52,267 bases of DNA from an uncultured Pseudomonadota bacterium (GTDB lineage Bacteria; Pseudomonadota; Gammaproteobacteria; Xanthomonadales; Wenzhouxiangellaceae), in NCBI GenBank assembly GCA_937138395.1, contig CAKZPB010000098.1, positions 1-52,267 of the forward strand, read 5' to 3'. The notes beneath the pieces were generated by a model that made no database searches, was not told where the DNA came from, and was given only the letters and a program-made list of their open reading frames with translations. Below are positions 42,869-50,139 of the stretch, one piece after another. Position 1 is the stretch's first letter; every line of letters begins with the position of its first letter. A program made the position numbers and the translations under genes.

Positions 42869-43639
42869 GTGTCTAAGCAACCGCCCAGGCTCTCATTTGT
42901 CGCCAGCCAGCATCCGCGTGCCCAGGACGCGCTGCAGCGAATGACCCGTCAATATGGCAATGTCGCGCCGGATGAAGCCGACCTGGTGATTGCGCTCGGT
43001 GGTGATGGCTTCATGCTGCATACGCTGCATGAGCACAGCCACCGGCAGGTGCCGGTGTTTGGCATGCACCTTGGCGACGTCGGTTTCCTGATGAACCGGT
43101 TCGCAGAAGACGATCTTCTGAATCGCATCGAGCAGGCCATTCACTTCGATCTGAATCCGCTGCAGATGGAAGTTCAAGATCTTCAAGGTCAGCGGCACCA
43201 TGGTATGGCCATCAATGAGGTGGCATTACTAAGACAGACCAATCAGGCTGCCCACATCAAGATTCGCGTCAACGGGATCGAGCGGGTCGAGCGGTTGGTA
43301 GCCGATGGTGTCCTGGTCGCAACACCAGCCGGCTCTACGGCCTACAACTTATCTGCTCACGGGCCCATTCTGCCGCTCGGTACCGAGGCGGTGGTATTGA
43401 CGCCAATCAGTCCGTTTCGGCCACGCCGATGGCGCGGTGCGGTGCTGCCGGCCGCGGTGCACATTGAATTCGAGGTCTTGAATCCGGAGCGACGACCGGT
43501 CAGTGCGACCGCAGACTACGATGAGGTTCGTAACGTCCAGTCGGTCCTAGTGCGGCAACATCCAGATGCCCAGTATCGTCTGCTGTTTGATCCCGAGCAT
43601 TCGCTTGATGAGCGGATTCTCAACGAGCAGTTCCTTTGA
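42869..43639 (+). CDS. nadK: NAD kinase, short (about 256-residue) type
   Basis: Phosphorylates NAD to NADP. The compact protein has ALGGDGFMLHTLH (the GGDG motif), FGMHLGDVGFLMN, AINEVALLRQTNQAAH with the NE pair, VATPAGSTAYNLSAHGPILP and TPISPFRPRRWRGAVLP. This short form is shared by alphaproteobacteria and some Xanthomonadales; E. coli NadK is longer (292). The start is GTG 42869, one base after the NAD-GDH stop, so the two are likely translationally coupled. An earlier in-frame ATG at 42755 lies inside GDH and is rejected. The 3' end overlaps the convergent gene by 20 bases. Confidence 0.9.
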   Translation: MSKQPPRLSFVASQHPRAQDALQRMTRQYGNVAPDEADLVIALGGDGFMLHTLHEHSHRQVPVFGMHLGDVGFLMNRFAEDDLLNRIEQAIHFDLNPLQMEVQDLQGQRHHGMAINEVALLRQTNQAAHIKIRVNGIERVERLVADGVLVATPAGSTAYNLSAHGPILPLGTEAVVLTPISPFRPRRWRGAVLPAAVHIEFEVLNPERRPVSATADYDEVRNVQSVLVRQHPDAQYRLLFDPEHSLDERILNEQFL

Positions 43640-45497
43640 TTCCAGATGCAATGTCCGGCTCCAGGGTCACGATATCGGGAGGGTAGCCGGTCGGTGCGCT
43701 GAATTCCAGGATCCAATTGGCCCGATCCCCCGGCCTGCAGTCTGAACAGGCATAGACTTGCGTCACTTCATCATCGGCCAGTAATTGTGCCGGCTTGCCG
43801 TTTGCCTCGATGCGATGCCATGTCTGTTGTGCCTGCCAGAAAAAAGCGTTGCTGATCGAGATCAGCTGTCGCCCTTCGAGCGTGTATTCCAGGCTGTGCC
43901 GCTGGATCTCGGCACCAGCCCAGCCGCGGAGCTGCTCGCTGGCTGGATTACCCAATGCAAGACTGGTCTTCGGAAACAGGATCGTTTCGGGCTGAACCAG
44001 CGTCATTCCTGTAATGGTGTACAGCGCGCTCAGCCCGGCATCAGCCGCAGCTTCACTCCGCAGACCCAGCCAGTGTCGAGAGGCCGGACCGGCCTGACCC
44101 AGCAGCCGCCATTCCGGCGTAGCCGGGCAGTGCAGGTCATGCAGCAAGGCTGCTGTCGGGTCCATCACAAATGCCAGCGTGCCGTGCAGGGTGATGGCTC
44201 CATCAGCCGAACAAAGGTGCTGCGCCAGACGATCCTGGGCATAGAGCGGTAGCCACGGCGAATCATCGACATCGCGCTGCTCGCTGATCTGTTTCAAATC
44301 AATCAGGCCAACGGCGAAATAGCGGCTATGCGAGTGGCTGCCGGTGGCAATCAGGTTGAACAGCAGCGTGCAGCTGATGATGATCAAGCCGATTGCAATG
44401 AAACCAGAGCGAAACCGCCAGCGTATCGAATACCAACCGATGGCGAGCAGCAGGGCCATCAGCGGTGGCAGGCCCAGCATCATGTACCACCAGGTGAAGG
44501 GCCGCATCAGTGCGACCAGCAGCGCATAGATCAGCATTCCGGCAACAAGCAGCAGGCCAATGGTCTTGCGACCATCGTCATGACCAGTGCCGGTGTTCCG
44601 GCTGAGGCCAAACTGCAGCCAACCAACAGCGCTGGCAGCGACCAGGACGATCACGACCGCCCGCAGCAGCCAGACTGTATTGGGGTTTTCATGAGCGAAG
44701 AGCTGTATGGCCCCATCGGTTCCATACACAATGGACTGGTACAGGAGCACTGGCAGATTCAGAATTGAGCCAGCATTCAGGGCGCCGGACGCGACGCTGC
44801 TGGCGCTCATCGAATCGCCGCCCAATCCCAGCCAGAGCGGATATAGGCCGAGTATTGCCGGCATTACCATCAACAACGCTCGGCTGACCTTCTGTCTGGC
44901 TCGGATCCAGTTCAACAGCATGGGCCAGGTCAGTGCGATCAGGGTCGGATGGGCCTGAAGCATAATGGCGACCGTCAGGCCCATCAATAGCGCGCTTTTT
45001 CTTCGGGGCCTGTGCCAGTCCGCCAACAGTGCTAGCGCAAACAGGATGATTGTTGTGCCGGCAATCGAAATATGCGTCCAGGTGACCAGTGAGATGCTCG
45101 CCAGCGACGGCATGATCAATGCTGCTGCAAACAGACAGCCCAGGCGCCAGTTCAACAAGCGATGTCCGAATAACAATGCGAGGGGAAACTTGAGCGCGCC
45201 GAGGATGCCGACCCAGATCGATACCGAGCCCAGGCTGCCGAACAGGACGATCGGCGGCGCCAGCACATAAAACCACAGTGGTGTCAGGTAAATATTCTGG
45301 GCCAATAGCGGACCGACTGCAGGAAACGACTGCCCGGATGCAATCTGCCAGGCCCAGTGCAGGTCGCGAGCAGTGTCGAACGTGGCTGCGGAATACGGCG
45401 CAACTGCAACTTCGGTCACCATCAACAGCAGCACCGTGAACCAGGCCACTACCGGTATCGTGGTGAACGGACGCTGAGGTGGAGTGGTTGTGTTCAT
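43620..45497 (-). CDS. GT-C-type integral membrane protein (GT39/ArnT-like)
   Basis: Predicted inner-membrane glycosyltransferase of the polyprenyl-phosphate-sugar type. Of 625 residues, about 400 form ten or more hydrophobic segments, followed by a periplasmic C-terminal domain of about 200. The first loop contains APYSAATFDTARDLHWAW, where the acidic residue resembles the GT-C loop motif, and IYLTPLWFYVLAPPIVLFG follows. The specific sugar and acceptor cannot be read from sequence. I start at ATG 45497 (MNTTTPPQRPF); longer in-frame starts to 45581 would overlap the divergent promoter. It sits beside a GtrB-like enzyme that could supply its lipid-linked sugar. Confidence 0.7.
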   Translation of the reverse strand: MNTTTPPQRPFTTIPVVAWFTVLLLMVTEVAVAPYSAATFDTARDLHWAWQIASGQSFPAVGPLLAQNIYLTPLWFYVLAPPIVLFGSLGSVSIWVGILGALKFPLALLFGHRLLNWRLGCLFAAALIMPSLASISLVTWTHISIAGTTIILFALALLADWHRPRRKSALLMGLTVAIMLQAHPTLIALTWPMLLNWIRARQKVSRALLMVMPAILGLYPLWLGLGGDSMSASSVASGALNAGSILNLPVLLYQSIVYGTDGAIQLFAHENPNTVWLLRAVVIVLVAASAVGWLQFGLSRNTGTGHDDGRKTIGLLLVAGMLIYALLVALMRPFTWWYMMLGLPPLMALLLAIGWYSIRWRFRSGFIAIGLIIISCTLLFNLIATGSHSHSRYFAVGLIDLKQISEQRDVDDSPWLPLYAQDRLAQHLCSADGAITLHGTLAFVMDPTAALLHDLHCPATPEWRLLGQAGPASRHWLGLRSEAAADAGLSALYTITGMTLVQPETILFPKTSLALGNPASEQLRGWAGAEIQRHSLEYTLEGRQLISISNAFFWQAQQTWHRIEANGKPAQLLADDEVTQVYACSDCRPGDRANWILEFSAPTGYPPDIVTLEPDIASGIKGTAR

Positions 45498-45545
45498 CGA
45501 TGAGTGTGGCGACTGGCGCAATGAGTTCTGGCGTGGTCGGAACGT

Positions 45546-45574
45546 TTGGTTTTTTCTGAATCGACCGATATACT
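45546..45574 (+). promoter_or_regulatory. promoter of the GtrB-like glycosyltransferase gene
   Basis: TTGGTT (45546-45551), 17-base spacer and TATACT (45569-45574), with the start codon about 30 bases downstream of the -10. Confidence 0.5.
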
Positions 45575-45604
45575 CGCACAATTGCCAAGCGCTCTACACA
45601 ATGA

Positions 45605-46648
45605 ATGTCAAATCCTGACCGATCACCGCTGTTAAGCGTAGTGATTCCCTGTTTTAATGAAGCAGACGCCATAACGTCACTGGCTGAGGCCCTGGTGCCA
45701 GTGCTGGATGACTGTGCTGCAGGCCAGTATGAAATTGTGCTGGTCGATGACGGCAGCCGAGACAGTACCGTGGCCCAGATCGAACGCTGGCGTGAATCGA
45801 ACGCCAAAGTGCACGCATTGATGCTGTCTCGAAATTTCGGCAAGGAGGCGGCGCTGAGTTGTGGGCTGCATTTTGCCAGAGGACAAGCCGTTGTGATTCT
45901 GGATGCTGATCTTCAGGATCCGCCCGATCTCATTCCGGAGCTACTGACACGGTGGAAGGCAGGGGCCGATGTGGTCCTGGCAAGACGCAGTTCGCGCAAA
46001 CAGGACGGTTGGATCAAGCGGGTTACTGCCAGGGCGTTTTATCGTTTGATGTCATGGCTGGCCGAATCGATGGTGCCGCCACAAGTAGGCGATTTTCGAT
46101 TGATGGATCGAAAAGTGGTGGATGCACTGGCCCAGCTTCCGGAGCGAACCCGCTTCATGAAAGGCCTGATGAACTATGTCGGCTTTTCAATCGACTATGT
46201 CGAATATCAGCGGCCAGCCGGCAGTCGCAAGCACTCGCAGTGGAGCCTGTGGCGGCTGTGGAATCTGGCGCTGGATGGCATTACATCGTTTTCCACGGTG
46301 CCGCTGCGTGCCTGGAGCTATCTGGGCTTTCTGATCGCTCTGATTGGGCTGACGTATGCTGCATACATCGTGCTGCGTACGCTGATGTTCGGAATCGATG
46401 TGCCTGGCTATGCTTCGCTGGTCACGATGATTCTATTTTTCAGCGGTGTCCAATTGATCAGCATTGGCATACTCGGTGAGTACCTGGGGCGACTATTGAT
46501 CGAATCGAAGGATCGGCCCATTTATATTATTGGCCAGGCGGTCGGTTTTGACGACGATGAATTGCGTCAGCGCAGACAGCAGGTCATGGCAAATATCGTG
46601 CTGCCGCCGTCTTCGATCAATGGTGAGAGGTCGATCGAAACGGATTGA
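45605..46648 (+). CDS. GtrB/ArnC-like polyprenyl-phosphate glycosyltransferase (GT2)
   Basis: Transfers a sugar from a nucleotide donor to undecaprenyl phosphate on the cytoplasmic face. The 347-residue protein has the GT2 domain with LSVVIPCFNEADAI, LVDDGSRDST, LSRNFGKEAALSCGL and the DxD-containing ILDADLQDPPDLIPE, then two C-terminal membrane spans (about 235-257 and 270-292) and the conserved ISIGILGEYLGRLLIESKDRP. The ATG at 45605 is preferred to the overlapping out-of-frame ATG at 45601. Its divergent neighbour is a GT-C-like protein, the usual partner that uses the lipid-linked sugar. The 3' end overlaps the convergent hydroxylase gene by 32 bases. Confidence 0.9.
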   Translation: MSNPDRSPLLSVVIPCFNEADAITSLAEALVPVLDDCAAGQYEIVLVDDGSRDSTVAQIERWRESNAKVHALMLSRNFGKEAALSCGLHFARGQAVVILDADLQDPPDLIPELLTRWKAGADVVLARRSSRKQDGWIKRVTARAFYRLMSWLAESMVPPQVGDFRLMDRKVVDALAQLPERTRFMKGLMNYVGFSIDYVEYQRPAGSRKHSQWSLWRLWNLALDGITSFSTVPLRAWSYLGFLIALIGLTYAAYIVLRTLMFGIDVPGYASLVTMILFFSGVQLISIGILGEYLGRLLIESKDRPIYIIGQAVGFDDDELRQRRQQVMANIVLPPSSINGERSIETD

Positions 46649-47432
46649 GCAGCAAAGCCATTAGGCGCTGATCGCGTTCGGTTGCGTATTCGTCCAGACC
46701 GAGAGGCATGGTCTGTTCATCCGCGCGGGGCTGGTCGCGATAGCTTCTGAACAGGCGATCCCACCAACTGAGATGAAAGCCATAATTGGCATCGGTTTCA
46801 GGCTGCCAGCTCGAATGATGAATTCGATGCATCGACGGCGTCACCAGTACCCAGCGAACCATGCGATCCAGCGTTTTCGGTAACGCCACGTTGGTATGCG
46901 TCCATAGCGCAAACAGACTCAACAAGACCTCGAAGATCAACACCGCGAGCGGATGGGGGCCGAGCAACGTAATCAACAGCAGCTTGACAGCCATCGACAG
47001 CATGATTTCGAGGGGATGAAAGCGTATACCCGTGGTGAAGTCCATTTCGCGATCGATATGATGAACGCGATGGACACGCCATAGGACTGGAATGGTATGC
47101 ATCCACCGGTGTTGAACGTAGATGGCCAGATCAAACATCAAAATGGCGAGCGGGATGCTGGCCCACAGTGGCCACTGCAGCCAGGCGAACATGCCGACAT
47201 TCTGCTGGTAAATTTCAACCGACCATGCAACGGCCAACAGCGGAAACACGAAGCGCATGATCAGCGTATTGATCAGCGACAGCGAAAGGTTGGTCATGGA
47301 TCTTCGAAGTTGATTGGGATCGCCACGAAACGGAAACTGCCATTGCAGCCAGCTCAGTAGACCGATCAGCAGCACGAACCCGCCGAGACGGATCATCGGT
47401 TCAAGCTGCATCAGTTCATCAAATTGCTGCAT
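46617..47432 (-). CDS. sterol-desaturase/fatty-acid-hydroxylase family membrane protein
   Basis: Di-iron membrane hydroxylase of 271 residues with about four hydrophobic segments. The histidine clusters are visible: HRWMH at 108-112, HRVHH at 121-125 with a nearby RFHPLE, and MHRIHH around 200, followed by a conserved NYGFHLSWWDRLF. Enzymes of this family hydroxylate lipids, carotenoids or sterol-like molecules; the substrate is not evident. The start is ATG 47432, overlapping the preceding gene by 14 bases; a longer frame to 47507 is unsupported. It is the last gene of a five-gene operon. Confidence 0.88.
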   Translation of the reverse strand: MQQFDELMQLEPMIRLGGFVLLIGLLSWLQWQFPFRGDPNQLRRSMTNLSLSLINTLIMRFVFPLLAVAWSVEIYQQNVGMFAWLQWPLWASIPLAILMFDLAIYVQHRWMHTIPVLWRVHRVHHIDREMDFTTGIRFHPLEIMLSMAVKLLLITLLGPHPLAVLIFEVLLSLFALWTHTNVALPKTLDRMVRWVLVTPSMHRIHHSSWQPETDANYGFHLSWWDRLFRSYRDQPRADEQTMPLGLDEYATERDQRLMALLLNPFRSTSHH

Positions 47433-48081
47433 GGCGTAATTCTGACAGCCAGTTGACAAAATTGTGTTGTGATTGATGCGGCTGTGACAGCCGATTGAGC
47501 TCATCAATGACCCTGGGCAGGTCCCCGACCTGGTCCAGGTCGCAGCGTGTCGGCAGCGTCTTCCATTCGCCCAGGTTCATTGCTGCCATGAAGTGCTGCG
47601 CTGTATCTGCCTGACTGTAGGCCACTGAAGTCCAGTCGGATGGTCGATACCAGTGGTTTGAGCCAAACAGCCAGAAGCCACCGTCATGCGCAGGTCCGAT
47701 GACCGAGCGCGGTACAGAGGCTGTTAGCCAGTCTGCTGCTGAAGACAAATCATTGGCCTGCAGCTGCGGCAGATCCGCGCCGACCAGTAGGGCGCTGCCG
47801 TGACGCTGGACCAGCGTTTCATGAACCCGGTGCATGCGTGCGCCCAGCGAGCCCGGGCCCTGGTCGATCTGCGGTAGCCCGGTCCAGAGCGGATCACTCA
47901 ATCCATCGGTTTCGGCGACCGCCCAATAGCCGTGCAGATTGGTTTGCTGAACAGTCGCCAACACACAGGCTGCAGACTTCCGGTGACAGGCCTCGGCGGC
48001 TTCCCGACCCACACGTTCGGCCAGGCGGGTCTTGATTGGCGATAAGCCGGGTGTCTTGACGAAGATGGCAATGGCGGTCAC
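47419..48081 (-). CDS. TIGR04282/DUF2064-type glycosyltransferase-like protein
   Basis: A 220-residue nucleotide-sugar-transferase-fold protein. AIFVKTPGLSPIKTRLAE at the N-terminus, LLVGADLPQL and IGPAHDGGFWLFG are the DUF2064 hallmarks. The GTG at 48081 overlaps the stop of the preceding gene (GTGA), so the longer frame to 48162 is rejected. DUF2064 proteins often pair with a TIGR04283 glycosyltransferase beside radical-SAM or selenodomain genes; here the pairing is kept but no radical-SAM gene is present. Substrate unknown. Confidence 0.85.
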   Translation of the reverse strand: MTAIAIFVKTPGLSPIKTRLAERVGREAAEACHRKSAACVLATVQQTNLHGYWAVAETDGLSDPLWTGLPQIDQGPGSLGARMHRVHETLVQRHGSALLVGADLPQLQANDLSSAADWLTASVPRSVIGPAHDGGFWLFGSNHWYRPSDWTSVAYSQADTAQHFMAAMNLGEWKTLPTRCDLDQVGDLPRVIDELNRLSQPHQSQHNFVNWLSELRHAAI

Positions 48082-48770
48082 TGATTCTGTTCCTTCTGCT
48101 GCCTGGCTTTCCGCACCATCTTCAGGGTTTGGACGACGTGGTTCAGCGTGGTCTTGAACCATCCTTGCTCGCGATAACGCCTGGATGAGGTGACCAGCCT
48201 GGTTTGGCTAGGCACGGGCTTCAACTGATGCCGCCGTGCACGCAAGGCCCACTCCAGGTCTTCACCGCGATGCCATGAAGCGTCAAACGGGCCGACGTGC
48301 TCGAAGCGCTGTCGACTGATCAACCATCCCTGATCACCAAAGGGGAGATCGAAGAGTCGTGATCTCAACCTGGCCCCAATCGTGTTCAGCTGCATTCGGC
48401 CCCATAGCCTGTCGTCAAAAGCAAGATCGAAATACAGCCAGCCTTCTTTGTGCTGATCCACCCACTGACATACTTGTTGGATAACATCGGGCGTCGGTCG
48501 ACTGTCGGCATGCAGCAACCAAAGCATTCGGCCCTGACCGAATTCGATCCCCCGATTGAGTTGATACGCACGGCCCGGCCTCGATTGCAGCCAGTGACAA
48601 GCGTGGCATACGGAATCAAGTCTTGTGGATTCCTCGTCCGGCACCGGCTCACAGGCACTGATAATGAGTTCAGTTGACTCGGGCAATCCTGCCAGTTGCG
48701 GCAGCAGCCCATGCCAGGCCTGGTCTCCGGGTCCAACCGGGATGATCACGCTCAGTGCCACTACAGTCAT
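48078..48770 (-). CDS. TIGR04283-type family 2 glycosyltransferase
   Basis: A 230-residue GT2-fold protein with LSVIIPVGPGDQAWHGLLP, SRPGRAYQLNRGIEFGQG, the DxD-like LLHADSRPTPD, and PFGDQGWLISRQRFE followed by GEDLEWALRAR. It lacks membrane spans. The order TIGR04283 then TIGR04282 with a 4-base overlap is the conserved pairing. It begins seven bases after the preceding gene, with no clear ribosome binding site, suggesting coupling. Confidence 0.85.
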   Translation of the reverse strand: MTVVALSVIIPVGPGDQAWHGLLPQLAGLPESTELIISACEPVPDEESTRLDSVCHACHWLQSRPGRAYQLNRGIEFGQGRMLWLLHADSRPTPDVIQQVCQWVDQHKEGWLYFDLAFDDRLWGRMQLNTIGARLRSRLFDLPFGDQGWLISRQRFEHVGPFDASWHRGEDLEWALRARRHQLKPVPSQTRLVTSSRRYREQGWFKTTLNHVVQTLKMVRKARQQKEQNQ

Positions 48771-48777
48771 GCGCGAG

Positions 48778-49374
48778 TCAGTATTCCAAGCGATCGAATT
48801 CCTGGATGTTGATCAACAGTTCATGTGCGCTGCGTTCAAGCATGTCGCGATCACGCGCTTCGGACAATTGACGAATGCTGTCGACAATGGCAATCCACCA
48901 GTTCATGTGTGTTGCGCTCAGTTGCGCGGCAACCGCGACCAGGTCGCGCGTTAACGACAGCGTTTCGGCGCCTTCTTTCTTCAGCGCAATCAGACTGTCC
49001 AGGTCCGGGTGCTTGACGGCCAGTTCTCCGATCAGGTGCTCAACGACCCTGGGGTCGGATTCCAGGTCACGTGATGCGGTCGGTTCGCCGTCCGGATCCA
49101 GATAAGCAATATCCAGATTGGACAACAGGCCACGAAACGAGCCGCGCAGACTGAGCCAGAGCTCGCGACGGCGGGCCGTCTCGCGCGAGTGCTGAATCAG
49201 GGTCAACAAGCCAACGAGTATAAAACCCTCGATGCAGAAGCCGACAATCTCGGGCAACAGGTCATCATAGAACGGACCCTCCAGTCCGGGCGTAGTCATC
49301 AGCATCCAGAGGCCAACGCCGGCAATGCCGAAAATCGCCATTGGCGCAATCAGCAGGATGCGGCTCATGTTCAT
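48778..49374 (-). CDS. uncharacterised two-span membrane protein
   Basis: I do not recognise this family. The 198-residue product has two N-terminal hydrophobic segments (about 5-27 and 42-61) and a soluble, mainly helical acidic domain containing RRRELWLSLRGSFRGLLSN and SATHMNWWIAIVDSIRQL. The ATG at 49374 overlaps the TGA of the upstream gene (ATGA). Position in the glycosyltransferase/hydroxylase operon suggests a membrane platform role, but there is no direct evidence. Confidence 0.75.
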   Translation of the reverse strand: MNMSRILLIAPMAIFGIAGVGLWMLMTTPGLEGPFYDDLLPEIVGFCIEGFILVGLLTLIQHSRETARRRELWLSLRGSFRGLLSNLDIAYLDPDGEPTASRDLESDPRVVEHLIGELAVKHPDLDSLIALKKEGAETLSLTRDLVAVAAQLSATHMNWWIAIVDSIRQLSEARDRDMLERSAHELLINIQEFDRLEY

Positions 49375-49934
49375 GACGCTTCAACCTCCCGGTTGCGCTC
49401 AGCAGCATAAGCGCGGACTACGCGCGCAATCTTTTCCGCCTCTTCCATGGTCAGGTCAAGGGGCAGGTTCGCCACGTAGGCGGTTTCGCGCTCACGCAGG
49501 GGGACGGGAACGATCTGGGAAGGGTTTTCCAGCGCTTCAAGCCGTATCCGTTCTGCGGCGCGCTGCTCGCGGTTCAGCGGACTCTTGCCGTCCTTTCGGC
49601 GCTTGAACGTGCGGGTTTTCTCGACGCCGACGCTCTCGAAATTCTGAGGGCCCTCGGCATAGCGCAGAAAATCGGTCAAGCCCATGCGGAAGCGGTTGGC
49701 ATACAGTTCCAGCGCCTCCGGTCGGATACTCGAACCTTCCAGTTTGTGAAAGCGCAGCGCCAGTTCGTCAACGCTGATCTCGCGTACGTCGGCGCGTTCC
49801 TCATCGGACAGCTCCACGGAAAGCTGCTCCACAGCATTGCGCCGACTGCGCGCCGAGGCCGGGTTGATCAAGCCCTCGATACCAGCCTGCTTCAGAAACG
49901 CCAGCAGGGCATCACAGGAAAAGTCAGTTGTCAT
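49371..49934 (-). CDS. uncharacterised protein with integrase-SAM-like helical region
   Basis: Unrecognised as a named family. The 187-residue protein is soluble. A central segment SIRPEALELYANRFRMGLTD resembles the small helical bundle seen at the N-terminus of tyrosine recombinases, followed by a Lys/Arg-rich stretch (KTRTFKRRKDGK) and a C-terminal YVANLPLDLTMEEAEKIARV helix pair. There is no catalytic recombinase domain. It could bind DNA and act as a local regulator. The ATG at 49934 has AGGA six bases upstream, the best ribosome binding site of the operon, consistent with first position. Confidence 0.72.
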   Translation of the reverse strand: MTTDFSCDALLAFLKQAGIEGLINPASARSRRNAVEQLSVELSDEERADVREISVDELALRFHKLEGSSIRPEALELYANRFRMGLTDFLRYAEGPQNFESVGVEKTRTFKRRKDGKSPLNREQRAAERIRLEALENPSQIVPVPLRERETAYVANLPLDLTMEEAEKIARVVRAYAAERNREVEAS

Positions 49935-49972
49935 ACGGAATCCTTCGTCTGATTCGATGCATCTTGCCGAAT

Positions 49973-49978
49973 ATTGTA
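49973..49978 (-). promoter_or_regulatory. candidate -10 box of the five-gene operon
   Basis: Minus-strand TACAAT about 40 bases before the ATG at 49934. The best upstream hexamer is weak (TTCTAC at 18 bases), so this is a one-box guess. Confidence 0.25.
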
Positions 49979-50139
49979 GGCGAGAGGACGCTGCGTGTAG
50001 AAGCCCGCCTGCAGGTGATCACTTGATCGATGAAACAGTCATCATTCGATGCTTCGTCCGTTCGCCTGTCTGCGTGCGCTGATCGGCCATTTGGGATTGA
50101 CGGATATCGAAGGAATTTGCGGGTCCAGGTCGCTTGATA

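Noticed and set aside
44689-45843. 384-residue minus-strand open frame overlapping the GT-C gene and the GtrB-like gene
   Set aside because: Runs through the divergent promoter and two well-supported genes; Arg/His/Ser-rich shadow translation.
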